NCBI GenBank assembly: GCA_020636375.1
Contig: JACJXZ010000020.1
Span: 120,712-184,711 of the forward strand
Direction: 5' to 3'
DNA: 64,000 bases
Source: Lewinellaceae bacterium
GTDB taxonomy: Bacteria; Bacteroidota; Bacteroidia; Chitinophagales; Saprospiraceae
In this document: piece after piece, positions 16,961 to 26,090 of the stretch
Layout: the number at the start of each line of letters is the position of its first letter
Position numbering within the stretch: position 1 is the first letter of the stretch
The notes under the pieces: model-generated
What the model saw: the letters and a program-made list of their open reading frames with translations, nothing else
Database searches by the model: none
What the model was told of the DNA's origin: nothing
Position numbers and translations under genes: made by a program

Positions 16961-17504
16961 AAATCAATTATCCTTTGTTTTCAAGGAGTTATAAAGGGAG
17001 GAAAGTGGTATTTATAGCGCTGCCGCTCAGGATGGGGGAATGGCCGGAGCGCCGGATACGGCGGCCGACCGGATAGCGGGAAAGCTTATTCGCTGCTTTT
17101 GCCGGAATGGCGGGCATATTGTTTGGGGAAAGGCGGGATTCGCAAAATTCCGTTCAGGGGCGGGAAACAGGAAAGGTCTACTGATTATACGGTAGGTTTG
17201 AGGTCCAGGCTGAGAGCATGTTTGGAGGGCGGGCTTTTGAATCGAATCCCAATAGCTATCGGGACAGATTTCGGGTTCTCACGAAGTCTTTGATCCCGAC
17301 ACGTTAGTCGTCGGGGGCATTTTTTCGCCTCATAGCGTTCGACTGAGCTCACGCCGAAGTCAGCGCTATGGGCGAAAAAACGGCAAAGTGAGCCTGCCTA
17401 ATCCTGTAAATCCTGTAAATCCTGTCTACTTTCACCATCCTGCCGCTACTAATCTTGCAAATCCTGTAAATCCTGTCTATTTTAAGGCCATACTTTGATC
17501 CGCT
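16961..17504. other. 544-bp spacer with hairpin and nonamer repeats
   Basis: Contains a hairpin at 17320-17380 (TTTTTTCGCC-T-CATAGCG pairing with CGCTATGGGCGAAAAAA, one bulge) and degenerate 9-bp repeats AATCCTGTA/AATCCTGTC at about 17400-17480, just before the DUF3667 gene. No supported gene. Confidence 0.65.
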
Positions 17505-18596
17505 ATGGAAAACGAGGCCGCCGGCACTCCCCGCTATTGCCACAATTGCCATTATCCCCTTCCTCCGTATGGGGAGTACTGCTCCAACTGCGGGCAGAAA
17601 TACACCACGGGGAAGATTCCCGTCTGGGAACTGGTAAGGGACTTCATAGAGTCGGTCCTGAACATCGATTCCAAGATTTTCCGCACCCTGGGCGCTCTTT
17701 TTAATCCGGGAAAGCTCACCATTCAGTATTTCAAGGGCCACCACAAGCGCTACGTGCCGCCGCTGCGCCTCTTTTTCGTGATGGCCATTGTGCATTTTGC
17801 GGTTTTGGGTTATGTGGGGTTTGATGAGTTAGAACAACAGGTCAATGAAATTACGGAACGGCAATGGAAAAAGGCTCACCTGGCCGATTTCCGGGATCAG
17901 CTGGACAGTGCCCGGCAAATCGTGGAGGCGGCCTATCCCAATGAGCCTGTCCTGGCGCCGGCCCTGGACTCCCTGGAACGGATCCTGGGCGACAGCCGCT
18001 CGGACAGCCTCACGCTGGGATACTTTGTGTTCGACGCCGATTCTGTTAAATTCACGGTAAAGACAGTTGATATCAGCTCAAGGGATGCCGTGGAGATGCC
18101 GCTGGACAGCTTTGCGGCTACCTACGGAGACGGAACCTTCATGAGCCAGATCCAGCTCCGGCAGGTAGCCAAGTTCAACCGGCGGGGCGGGAACTTTACC
18201 CAATTTGTCCTGGGCAAGCTCATCTGGATGGTGGTGCTGATGATGCCTGCCCTGGCTCTGCTGCTGAAGTTGCTGTACATCCGCCGCAGCCATTACTATG
18301 TGGAGCACCTGGTTTTTTCCTTTCATTACCACGCCTTTGCCTTTCTGGTTTTTTCCGTGGCCTTTCTGGCTATGGACGCCGGGCTGAGCCGGTATTCCGG
18401 CGTGTTTGATGAAGGCTTGCTCCTCGGCCTGGCCTTCCTTGGGGTACTCCTCTACCTGTTTATCGCCATACGGCGATTCTACCGGCAGGGCTGGTTCAAG
18501 ACTTTCGTCAAGTATAGCATCGTCAACGTTTCGTACACTTTCATTTTTACTGTATTTTTGTTGCTCACCCTGCTGGCCAGCGCTTTGTTGTTTTAG
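17505..18596 (+). CDS. DUF3667 domain membrane protein with zinc ribbon
   Basis: 363 aa. It starts with a four-cysteine zinc ribbon (CHNC near residue 12 and CSNC near 27), followed by the DUF3667 signature: FIESVLNIDSKIFRTLGALF, then NPGKLTIQYFKGHHKRYVPP. It has five or so membrane helices: one near residue 90 and four in the C-terminal third (LIWMVVLMMPALALLLKLL, HYYVEHLVFSFHYHAFAFLV and two more). The segment between is soluble. The family is common in Bacteroidota and has no established function. A perfect hairpin begins at its stop codon. Confidence 0.85.
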   Translation: MENEAAGTPRYCHNCHYPLPPYGEYCSNCGQKYTTGKIPVWELVRDFIESVLNIDSKIFRTLGALFNPGKLTIQYFKGHHKRYVPPLRLFFVMAIVHFAVLGYVGFDELEQQVNEITERQWKKAHLADFRDQLDSARQIVEAAYPNEPVLAPALDSLERILGDSRSDSLTLGYFVFDADSVKFTVKTVDISSRDAVEMPLDSFAATYGDGTFMSQIQLRQVAKFNRRGGNFTQFVLGKLIWMVVLMMPALALLLKLLYIRRSHYYVEHLVFSFHYHAFAFLVFSVAFLAMDAGLSRYSGVFDEGLLLGLAFLGVLLYLFIAIRRFYRQGWFKTFVKYSIVNVSYTFIFTVFLLLTLLASALLF

Positions 18597-18647
18597 GCTG
18601 GAAGGATTGAACGGGGCCTTTGGGGGAGCCGTTCAATCCTTCCAGCC
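18596..18647 (+). terminator. Perfect 19-bp hairpin after the DUF3667 gene
   Basis: GGCTGGAAGGATTGAACGG (18596-18614) and its exact complement at 18629-18647, with a 14-nt loop. No T tract follows, so it may act as a transcript-end stabiliser or intercistronic hairpin before gatB rather than a classical terminator. Confidence 0.6.
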
Positions 18648-18732
18648 GACAGGCCGTTCCCCAGGGCAGAGCGAGAAGCGTCGCTTCAAGAGCTGCCAGG
18701 CGGATGTATCCGGCAGTTATAAAACGAATACC

Positions 18733-20175
18733 ATGCCTTACGAAAAGTACGAGACGGTAATCGGGTTGGAGATACACGCCCAGTTGTCGACGCGGAGCAA
18801 AGCGTTTTGCGGGGATGACGTCAGTTTCGGAGGAGATCCGAATACGCAGGTCAGCCCCATCTCTCTGGGGCATCCCGGCACGCTGCCCCGGCTCAACAGG
18901 AAGCAGGTGGAATACGCCGTCCGCCTGGGGCTGGCGCTGGGCAGCGCGATCAACCTGCGCAGTGCTTTTGACCGCAAGAACTACTTCTACGCCGACCTGC
19001 CGAAGGGCTATCAGGTCACGCAGGACCGCGCCCCCATCTGCGTCGGCGGTTCGCTGAACATCCGGGTGGGCGAGGAAGAGAAGGCCATCCGCATCCACCA
19101 CATCCACATGGAAGAGGACGCCGGCAAGTCCATGCACGATTCTGAAGGCCCGTATTCCCTGATCGACCTCAACCGGGCCGGCGTGCCCCTGCTGGAGATC
19201 GTTTCCGAGCCGGACCTGCGCTCTGCCGAAGAGGTGGACGCCTTCATGTCGGCTATGCGCCAGCTGATGCGTTACCTGGGCATCTGCGACGGCAACATGG
19301 AGCAGGGATCCATGCGCTGCGATTGCAACGTGTCGGTGCGCCTCAAGGGCGACCCCAACCTGGGAGAACGCTGTGAGATCAAGAACCTCAACTCCATGCG
19401 CTACGCCCGCCGCGCCATCGCCTATGAGGCCAGGCGGCAGATTGGCCTGGTCGAATCCGGCAGCCGGGTTGAACAGCAGACGCTGAACTTCGACCCGTCC
19501 ACCGGCGTGACAGCCCCTCTGCGCGACAAGGAAGACGCGCACGATTACCGCTATTTTCCGGAGCCGGACCTGCCCCCGGTGGTGTTGAGCCGGGAATACG
19601 TTGAAAAGATCCGGCGGGCCCTGCCGGCCCTTCCCTGGGAACTCTTCCGGCAGTTTCAGGAAGAATACGGCCTGCCGGCGTATGACGCCAACCTGCTCAC
19701 GCAGGAACAGCCCACCGCCCTCTTTTTCCTGGCCCTGTGCGAACATACCGGCAATTTCAAAGCCGCCGCCAACCTGATTATCAACAAAGTGGCGCCATTT
19801 TGCAATGAACAGGGGATCGACATAACCGATTTCCCCGTCGGCCATGATCATCTGGCGGCCTTTATTCAGCTGATCGATGAGGGGAAGGTGGCCAGTGCCG
19901 CCGCCTACCAGCACATCTTCCCGGCGCTGGCGGAAGCCCCGGGCCGCTCCCCGCTGGAGGCCGCCCAAGCCCTCAACCTCATTCAAACTTCAGACGAGGG
20001 CCTTCTGGAAAGGCTGGTAGACGAGGCCCTGGCCAACAATCCGGAAGAAGTAGAGCGCTACCGCAACGGCAAGAAGGGCCTGATGGGCTTCTTTATGGGA
20101 GAAGTGATGAAGGCCTCGAAGGGGAAAGCAGATCCGAAGGTGGCCAGTGGGTTGCTGAGGAAGAAATTGGGGTAG
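18733..20175 (+). CDS. gatB: Asp-tRNA(Asn)/Glu-tRNA(Gln) amidotransferase subunit B
   Basis: 480 aa. GatB activates mischarged Glu-tRNA(Gln) or Asp-tRNA(Asn) with ATP and amidates it with ammonia delivered from GatA. Family motifs are strong: ETVIGLEIHAQLST at the start, SPISLGHPGTLPRLN, FDRKNYFYADLPKGYQVTQ, HMEEDAGKSMH, and a C-terminal GatB/YqeY tail domain (GKKGLMGFFMGEVMKASKG). ATG at 18733 gives MPYEKYE. The open frame continues upstream, but only the downstream part is homologous. GatA and GatC are not in this window, as is usual for scattered gat genes in the phylum. Confidence 0.97.
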   Translation: MPYEKYETVIGLEIHAQLSTRSKAFCGDDVSFGGDPNTQVSPISLGHPGTLPRLNRKQVEYAVRLGLALGSAINLRSAFDRKNYFYADLPKGYQVTQDRAPICVGGSLNIRVGEEEKAIRIHHIHMEEDAGKSMHDSEGPYSLIDLNRAGVPLLEIVSEPDLRSAEEVDAFMSAMRQLMRYLGICDGNMEQGSMRCDCNVSVRLKGDPNLGERCEIKNLNSMRYARRAIAYEARRQIGLVESGSRVEQQTLNFDPSTGVTAPLRDKEDAHDYRYFPEPDLPPVVLSREYVEKIRRALPALPWELFRQFQEEYGLPAYDANLLTQEQPTALFFLALCEHTGNFKAAANLIINKVAPFCNEQGIDITDFPVGHDHLAAFIQLIDEGKVASAAAYQHIFPALAEAPGRSPLEAAQALNLIQTSDEGLLERLVDEALANNPEEVERYRNGKKGLMGFFMGEVMKASKGKADPKVASGLLRKKLG

Positions 20176-20526
20176 GGGAGAGGGGAAGAGACAGCATAAT
20201 TATTACTTTTATAACCGTTATATTTTGAATGATTATTTTCATGACGAAATTTTTTTGCCATCCTGTGTTGCGCGACAATTCCGGGGCTGGGCTATCAGGG
20301 AGGTTTGGGGTGGGGCATCCGCCGGGCATCCCCTGGCGGGATAGCCACCGGGCTCGGGCTGCCGTTCCTGCCTCTTGACGCTTCGGCAAGAAAAGCTTAC
20401 CTTAATGGGAGCAATAACAGGGATAATGACGTAGTGAGCAGGGGATATTGTGAGCGACGGGATCACCACATCACCACATCACCACATCACCACATCACTC
20501 ATCCCCCCCTGTAACCAACAACCGCC
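20176..20526. other. 351-bp spacer with octamer repeat
   Basis: AT-rich start (20195-20255), then non-coding sequence, then a direct octamer array ATCACCAC repeated about five times at 20461-20503, ending 24 bp before the MerR-type gene. No supported gene. Confidence 0.6.
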
Positions 20527-20877
20527 ATGAAGCAACTGCCCATATATGAAAAAGGCCGGGAAAGCCTCAAGCGTTACTACAGCATCGGAGAGGTGGCGAA
20601 GATGTTCGAGGTCTCCAAGTCGCTGGTCCGCTTTTGGGAGAACGAGTTCGATTTTCTCAAGCCCCACAAGAACAGCAAGGGAGACCGCCGCTTCACGGTG
20701 CAGAACATCGAACAGCTCAACCTGATCTACGAGCTGGTCAAGGAGCGGGGCTTTACCATCGAAGGGGCGCGGCGGGAGATACAGCGGCTGCAGGAGTGGG
20801 AGAAGGAGAAGGAGGAGTGGATTGGGCGGTTGGGGAGGGTGCGGGAGGGGTTGAGGGGGTTGATGGAGGAGGAGTGA
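20527..20877 (+). CDS. MerR family transcriptional regulator
   Basis: 116 aa. A winged-helix MerR domain occupies residues ~15-85: YYSIGEVAKMFEVSKSLVRFW is the helix-turn-helix, and FDFLKPHKNSKGDRRFT is the wing with the typical arginine pair. Then comes NIEQLNLIYELVKERGFTIEGARREIQ. The C-terminal ~35 residues form a short coiled coil rich in Glu/Arg. There is no effector-binding cysteine cluster or ligand domain, so the signal is unknown. Small MerR proteins like this are common single genes in Bacteroidota. It lies 163 nt upstream of the arylsulfotransferase gene, same strand. Confidence 0.88.
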   Translation: MKQLPIYEKGRESLKRYYSIGEVAKMFEVSKSLVRFWENEFDFLKPHKNSKGDRRFTVQNIEQLNLIYELVKERGFTIEGARREIQRLQEWEKEKEEWIGRLGRVREGLRGLMEEE

Positions 20878-21040
20878 GAAGGCTTCCGCCGGGCGCTGGA
20901 GGCAGAATGGAAGCTGCTTTCGGCAGGGGGAGGGAGGCGTTAAGGAAGAAGGCTGGGAAGACCGAAAAGTCCAATATTTGGCAGGCAAAAGAATTGAATA
21001 CAATTCCTTATATTCACTTCAATAATCGATCCCCCGTCGC

Positions 21041-22747
21041 ATGAAGCTCTTTAACCCGTTCCTCCTCCTGCTTGCCCTCCTCTTCGTAGCTTGCCAAAAA
21101 CAGGACGCTCCCCTCCTCCCCCTGCCCAACGAACTCCCCACCTCCGAAGCCACCCAAGCCTTCTTCAACCTGGCATGGGAAAACAATCAGATCATCGTGG
21201 CTATCGATTCCATAAACATCGGCGGCATCCCCTACTGCCGCTTCACCTTCGAAAACGGCCAGGAAGCCCTCATCAAAAAAGAACTCACCGCCGGCCTGGA
21301 AACGGACAGCAGCAATTGGTCTGCCAAATTGACGTTGCAGGATGGCGCCCAACTGCCTGCCTACATCCTGGGGGATACCATCTACGTCGATTCTATAACG
21401 GTCGACCCTTTCGGCACGGCACCCCTCTCTGCCCGGCTGGCGGCATCCATGCCGGTAAAAGGGCGGTTTGGGGTAGTCGTACAAGGCAGGGGAGAGGACG
21501 GCATCCCTATTGGCCATGCCTTTGAACCGTATACAAATGAACACAAAATCCCCGTCCTGGGACTATATCCAGAATACGAAAATGAAGTTGACCTGGCCTT
21601 CCTGGGCCCGGAAGGCCAGGTGCGGGCTACCCGCAACCTGCGGATCAGGACCGGTGGCGTACCGGGCCGCCTAACTGTCAATATCTTCCGGGATGAACTC
21701 CCGCCCGGAGACGCTGGAATCTTCTTCGTCTCCGACGTCGAAAGGGGTTTTGACCACCGGGGAGAACTGCGCTGGGCCTACACGGGCGACGGTCGCCACC
21801 TCTATCAAAAACTGGCCAACGGCAACTTCGTGGTGTCGGACATAGCCGGCGGCGTTTCCTACCATTCGGCTACCTTTTCCGAAATCACTATGCTGGGGGA
21901 GATGGTGCAACAGTACGATGTGCCCAACCTGATGCACCACGAGATTCGCGAGCTGCCCAATGGCAACTTCCTGGTGGCCACCAACTCCGCTCCGTTTGCC
22001 AATAACCGTTGGGACGGGGAACTGGAGGAGGATGTCATCATCGAAGTGGACAGGGCCACCGGCGAGATCATCCGGCGCTGGAATCTCAACCTGATCCTCG
22101 ACAACCAGCGGCCGCGGGCCGACGGCAGCAATAACGACGACTGGCTGCACCTCAACGCCATCTACTTCGACGAAGCAGACAACTCCCTCGTCTTCTCCGG
22201 GCGGCACCAGAGCCTGGTGGCCAAGATCGGCTACGAGGAGGGCGATCTGAGATGGATCTTGGCTCACCCGGCGGGATGGGGGCCGGAACACCTTCCTTTC
22301 GTGTTGACGCCTGTTCTGGCTGATGGGACCGAGGTGGAGCTTGGCACCCAGGATTTTCTGCCGTATTTCCCGCATTACCCTGAAAAGTTGCCCAACGGGA
22401 ATATCCTGGTCTTTGACAACGGTAACTACCGCGGTTTCTACGACGACCCGGAGGCGGAGGAGGCGTCCTACAGCCGCGCAGTGGAATACGAGGTCGATCC
22501 GCAGGCGGGGACGGTGCGCAAGGTATGGGAATTCAGTTACGACAAAAGTATTTTCACGGAAGCTACCGGCTCAGCTCAATATCTGGAAAAGAACGGCCAC
22601 CGCCTGGTTGGGTTCATGAACGGAACGGCAAAGACTCCCAAGATCGTCGAACTGGATGAATCAGATCACATCGTTTTTGAGGCCAACGTCAACCTCTGGT
22701 CAGATTACTACCGGTGCGAGAAATATGGATTGTATGACAGGCCCTGA
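21041..22747 (+). CDS. Aryl-sulfate sulfotransferase family lipoprotein
   Basis: 568 aa. The signal peptide ends with lipobox LLFVAC (Cys18), so it is a lipoprotein of the periplasm or surface. From about residue 210 it matches the PAPS-independent arylsulfotransferase beta-propeller: GDAGIFFVSDVERGFDHRG, the repeated phrase LxNGNFxV at successive blades, NDDWLHLNAIYF, SGRHQSLVAKIG and PHYPEKLPNGNILVFDNGN. The histidines in WLH, GRHQS and FPHYP are candidates for the catalytic and sulfate-binding residues of the family. It would move sulfate from an aryl sulfate to a phenolic acceptor. The ~190-residue N-terminal region is a beta-rich domain. Donor and acceptor are unknown. Confidence 0.85.
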   Translation: MKLFNPFLLLLALLFVACQKQDAPLLPLPNELPTSEATQAFFNLAWENNQIIVAIDSINIGGIPYCRFTFENGQEALIKKELTAGLETDSSNWSAKLTLQDGAQLPAYILGDTIYVDSITVDPFGTAPLSARLAASMPVKGRFGVVVQGRGEDGIPIGHAFEPYTNEHKIPVLGLYPEYENEVDLAFLGPEGQVRATRNLRIRTGGVPGRLTVNIFRDELPPGDAGIFFVSDVERGFDHRGELRWAYTGDGRHLYQKLANGNFVVSDIAGGVSYHSATFSEITMLGEMVQQYDVPNLMHHEIRELPNGNFLVATNSAPFANNRWDGELEEDVIIEVDRATGEIIRRWNLNLILDNQRPRADGSNNDDWLHLNAIYFDEADNSLVFSGRHQSLVAKIGYEEGDLRWILAHPAGWGPEHLPFVLTPVLADGTEVELGTQDFLPYFPHYPEKLPNGNILVFDNGNYRGFYDDPEAEEASYSRAVEYEVDPQAGTVRKVWEFSYDKSIFTEATGSAQYLEKNGHRLVGFMNGTAKTPKIVELDESDHIVFEANVNLWSDYYRCEKYGLYDRP

Positions 22748-22941
22748 TCAGATCCCCCCCCCTCCGGCAAAACACCAAACCGCCCCTTCGGGAAATCTAC
22801 TACCATCACTCCTCCCCGGACCGGTCGCTGCCGGACCGTGAAACTTACGCCGGCCGGCGGGGCGGATTGGGCTGCAGTGAGATGCGGAAAAGAAAGCAAG
22901 ACAGTGAATGCCAGCGCCAGAGCGCGTACCAAACGGTTCAT
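22708..22941 (-). CDS. Candidate short exported peptide (uncertain)
   Basis: A 77-codon frame on the minus strand. Its first ~24 residues look like a signal peptide: MNRLVRALALAFTVLLSF, then HLTAAQ, a plausible signal peptidase I site of the type common in this phylum. The rest (~50 residues) is unremarkable and runs antisense into the end of the sulfotransferase gene. It could be a small exported protein, the remnant of a truncated secreted-protein gene, or chance. Confidence 0.25.
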   Translation of the reverse strand: MNRLVRALALAFTVLLSFPHLTAAQSAPPAGVSFTVRQRPVRGGVMVVDFPKGRFGVLPEGGGSDQGLSYNPYFSHR

Positions 22942-23010
22942 AGCTTGTGGAAAGAAAAAATAAAGGTTTTATCCGGAACCGGAGGATTGGAAGTTGCCAT
23001 ATTTCTATAT

Positions 23011-23024
23011 CTTGTTCTAAATAA
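23011..23024. promoter_or_regulatory. Half copy of the nqr-upstream palindrome
   Basis: CTTGTTCTAAATAA, identical to the spacer end plus right arm of the element at 16938-16960, 12 bp before the MFS start codon. The left arm is not conserved. Confidence 0.35.
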
Positions 23025-23035
23025 TACCCACAGCA

Positions 23036-24565
23036 ATGGTCACCGAGACGCCGGCTTTAACAAAGAAACCTACCCTCTCCTTCTGGGAAATTTGGAACAT
23101 GAGCTTCGGCTTCCTGGGCATACAGTTCGGCTTCGCCCTCCAGAATGCCAACACCAGCCGCATTTTCGAAACCCTGGGCGCCAACGTAGAACAAATCCCC
23201 ATCCTCTGGATCGCAGCGCCCATGACGGGCCTCATCGTACAGCCCATCATCGGGTACTTCAGCGACCGCACCTGGCATCCCCGGCTGGGGCGGCGGCGGC
23301 CCTACTTCCTGGTGGGGGCCGTTTTGGCTTCCATCGCCCTGTGCATCATGCCCAACTCGCCGACGCTTTGGGTGGCCGCCGGCATGCTTTGGGTCATGGA
23401 CGCCTCCATCAACATCAGCATGGAGCCTTTCCGCGCCTTTGTGGGCGACAACCTGCCCTCCGAACAGCGCACGGCCGGCTTCGCCATGCAGAGCTTCTTC
23501 ATCGGCACCGGGGCGGTGGTGGCCTCTGCCCTGCCCTGGATGCTGACCAACTGGCTGGGCGTCAGCAACGTGGCGCCGGAGGGCGAGATTTCCGCCTCGG
23601 TGAAGTGGTCGTTCTACCTGGGCGCCATCGTTTTCTTTGTAACGGTACTGTGGACGGTGGCGCGCTCCAGGGAATACCCGCCGGAGGTACTGCATGGGTT
23701 TGAAGACAATGTGACAGACGAAATACAGGTGGAGGACCTGAGCCGGGAGGAATATGAGCGGGGCGGAAAACGCCTGAGCCGGATCGGCGGCCTCACCGCT
23801 TTGTTTGGCGCCGTCATCATCGGCCTGCTGTTGCGGGCCGGCCTGAATAAGGAGCTGTATGTGCTGGCTTCGGGTATTTTCTTCGTAGGTATTCTGTGGG
23901 TGGTTGCCGGGGCAATGAAGCAGCAGGGGCGTTATAAGAATGGTTTTGTCGCCATCATGAGCGACCTGTTGCAGATGCCCAGGACGATGCAGCAGCTGGC
24001 GCTCGTCCAGTTCTTTTCCTGGTTTGCCCTGTTCTCGATGTGGATCTACACGACGGCCGGCGTCACCAAGCACCTTTACGGGACTTCCGACACCACCTCC
24101 GCCCTCTACAATGAAGGGGCCGACTGGGTGGGTTTCTGTTTTGCCGTTTACAATGGCGTTGCCGCTCTGGTGGCCTTCGCCCTGCCCGTGCTGGCCAGGC
24201 ACACCAGCCGCCGGATCACCCACCTGATCTGCCTGGTGCTGGGCGGCCTGGGGCTCCTGTCCGTTTACTTTTTTAACGATCCCACGCTGCTCTTACTGTC
24301 GATGGTAGGCGTAGGGATTGCCTGGGCCAGCATCCTGTCGATGCCCTACGCCATGCTGGCGGGCGCTTTGCCGTCCAACAAGATGGGCTACTACATGGGC
24401 GTATTCAACTTTTTTATCGTCATCCCGCAGATCGTGGCGGCCACCATACTGGGGTTCATTGTGGGCCGTTTTTTCGGCGGGGAGGCTATCTATGCGCTGG
24501 TAGTGGGAGGGGTGGGCATGATCCTGGCGGGGCTACTGTGTTTGATCGTGGAGGATGAGGGGTAG
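23036..24565 (+). CDS. MFS transporter, SLC45-like sugar/cation symporter group
   Basis: 509 aa, twelve predicted membrane helices. The first helix region WNMSFGFLGIQFGFALQNANTS and the loop YFSDRTWHPRLGRRRPYFLVG (the MFS loop 2-3 signature with R-x-G-R-R-R) are typical of the SLC45/sucrose-maltose transporter branch. A long cytosolic loop lies between helices 6 and 7 (EDNVTDEIQVEDLSREE). Inner-membrane proton-coupled uptake of a disaccharide or glycoside is the likely role (inference from the branch). No sugar-enzyme gene is adjacent, so the substrate is open. A half-palindrome matching the nqr operator is 12 bp upstream. Confidence 0.85.
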   Translation: MVTETPALTKKPTLSFWEIWNMSFGFLGIQFGFALQNANTSRIFETLGANVEQIPILWIAAPMTGLIVQPIIGYFSDRTWHPRLGRRRPYFLVGAVLASIALCIMPNSPTLWVAAGMLWVMDASINISMEPFRAFVGDNLPSEQRTAGFAMQSFFIGTGAVVASALPWMLTNWLGVSNVAPEGEISASVKWSFYLGAIVFFVTVLWTVARSREYPPEVLHGFEDNVTDEIQVEDLSREEYERGGKRLSRIGGLTALFGAVIIGLLLRAGLNKELYVLASGIFFVGILWVVAGAMKQQGRYKNGFVAIMSDLLQMPRTMQQLALVQFFSWFALFSMWIYTTAGVTKHLYGTSDTTSALYNEGADWVGFCFAVYNGVAALVAFALPVLARHTSRRITHLICLVLGGLGLLSVYFFNDPTLLLLSMVGVGIAWASILSMPYAMLAGALPSNKMGYYMGVFNFFIVIPQIVAATILGFIVGRFFGGEAIYALVVGGVGMILAGLLCLIVEDEG

Positions 24566-24573
24566 GTACATGG

Positions 24574-24656
24574 AATGAATGAATGAGTGAATGAATGAAT
24601 GAATGAGTGAATGAATGAATGAATGAATGAGTGAATGAGTGAATGAGTGAATGAGT
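24574..24656. repeat. GAATGAAT/GAGTGAAT octamer-tetramer array
   Basis: About 80 bp of GAAT and GAGT tetrads between the convergent MFS and ABC genes. The complementary array (ATTCACTC) recurs at 51139-51215 and 55541-55570. Confidence 0.95.
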
Positions 24657-24662
24657 GCACAA

Positions 24663-25280
24663 TCACTTATACTCCAGGATGCTGACCCTTTCCGTACAAA
24701 AATCAAAGTCCACGTCCACATTGGAGGCGACGATCAGCAGGCGGCCGGCGCTGTAGGTGTCGATCAGGCGGCGGTACCAGCCGACGCCTTCCTTGTCGAG
24801 GTTGGTGGTGGGTTCGTCCAGCAGTAGGAGGGAGGTGTCGGAGCAGATGGCGAGGGCGAGTTTCAGGCGCTGTTTCATGCCGGAGGAGAATTCCCGGATG
24901 GCCTTGTTGCGGGCTTTTCTGAAGGCCAGCAGTTCCAGGATGTCGGCGGCGTTCAGGTTGTCGCGCAGGGGCTTGAATCGGAGGTGGAACTGCAGCGCTT
25001 CCCAAAGGGTGAGTTCTTCGATCAGTTCGATATAGGGGGCGGCGTAGGAGAGGTGCCGGTACACGGCTGTATTGTCCAGGCGTTCCTTCCCGAGGAAATA
25101 CCGGCGCCTGCCTTTAGAGGGAGTGAGGTGGCCGGAGAGGATGCGGAGCAAGGTCGACTTTCCCGAGCCGTTGGGGCCGGTGACGGCGTATTGTTTGCCG
25201 GCTTCGAACCCGAGGCTGACATCGCGGAGGATCCACTCCGAGCGGTATCGTTTGGCGATGCCTTCCAGTTCAATCCTCAT
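24663..25280 (-). CDS. ABC transporter ATP-binding protein
   Basis: 205 aa single nucleotide-binding domain. Walker A is GPNGSGKST near residue 35, the signature is FSSGMKQRLKLALAI near 131, and Walker B is LLLLDEPTTNLD near 151. The expected switch His is replaced in LLIVASNVDVDF, where HD/HE would be usual, so ATPase behaviour may differ. Its short length and SSGMKQR signature resemble the CcmA-like exporter ATPases. No membrane partner is adjacent. It overlaps the end of lpxA by 11 nt and is translationally coupled to the lipid A genes, so a role in envelope export is a reasonable but unproven guess. Confidence 0.88.
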   Translation of the reverse strand: MRIELEGIAKRYRSEWILRDVSLGFEAGKQYAVTGPNGSGKSTLLRILSGHLTPSKGRRRYFLGKERLDNTAVYRHLSYAAPYIELIEELTLWEALQFHLRFKPLRDNLNAADILELLAFRKARNKAIREFSSGMKQRLKLALAICSDTSLLLLDEPTTNLDKEGVGWYRRLIDTYSAGRLLIVASNVDVDFDFCTERVSILEYK

Positions 25281-26088
25281 CGACGTTGCTGCCGTTGATC
25301 TGCTGGAATCCCCGCATGATGCCGGGGTCGGCGCCCCGGATAAAGGAGATGATGTTCTCCCGTTCCGGCGTCGGCTCCAGAGAATCTTCGATGATCTCCA
25401 GGGCGTGGGACGTATTGTATCCCTTCACGAAGAGGATGCGGTAGATTTCCTGGATGCCGTTGATCTGCTCGGAGGAGAAGTTGCGCCGCCGCAGGCCGAT
25501 GCTGTTCACGCCGGCGTAGGAGAGCGGTTCGCGGGCGGCTTTCACGTAGGGGGGCACGTGTTTGCGCACCAGGGAGCCGCCGGCGATGAAGCTGTGCTTC
25601 CCGATCCGGATAAACTGCTGGACGGCAACCAGCCCTTCGAGGATGGCCCAGTCCTGGATTTCGACGTGCCCCGCCAGGTTGACGTTATTGGCCAGGATGA
25701 CGTGGTCTCCAATGATACAATCGTGGGCTACGTGGACGTAGGCCATCAAGAGGCAATGGCTGCCCACCCGGGTCGTTTCGTGGTAAGCGGTGCCCCGGTT
25801 GACGGTGACGTACTCCCGGATGGTCGTGTAGTCTCCAATTTCGGCGGTGCTGGGTTCCCCTTTGAATTTGAGATCCTGAGGGACGCCCGAGATCACTGCC
25901 CCGGGAAAGATCCGGCACCCTTTGCCGATGCGCGCCCCTTCGAAGATCGTGACGTTTGGCCCCAGCCAGGTGTCATCGCCGATCTCCACGTCCTTGTCGA
26001 TATAGCAGAAAGGCCCGATCGTGACGTTTTTGCCGATCTTGGCGTCCGGATGGATGACACTGTTCAAGTTGCTATTGTAATGGTTCAT
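25270..26088 (-). CDS. lpxA: UDP-N-acetylglucosamine O-acyltransferase
   Basis: 272 aa, first step of lipid A synthesis: transfers a 3-hydroxyacyl chain from acyl carrier protein to UDP-GlcNAc. Left-handed beta-helix hexapeptides run from residue ~10 to ~190 (IHPDAKIGKNVTIGPF, VHVAHDCIIGDHVILANN). The His in VAHDC is the catalytic base position. The C-terminal helical domain (LSYAGVNSIGLRRRNFS) is intact. It lies 2 nt after lpxC/fabZ. Order lpxD, lpxC-fabZ, lpxA is the standard Bacteroidota lipid A cluster. Confidence 0.97.
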   Translation of the reverse strand: MNHYNSNLNSVIHPDAKIGKNVTIGPFCYIDKDVEIGDDTWLGPNVTIFEGARIGKGCRIFPGAVISGVPQDLKFKGEPSTAEIGDYTTIREYVTVNRGTAYHETTRVGSHCLLMAYVHVAHDCIIGDHVILANNVNLAGHVEIQDWAILEGLVAVQQFIRIGKHSFIAGGSLVRKHVPPYVKAAREPLSYAGVNSIGLRRRNFSSEQINGIQEIYRILFVKGYNTSHALEIIEDSLEPTPERENIISFIRGADPGIMRGFQQINGSNVDED

Positions 26089-26090
26089 TG

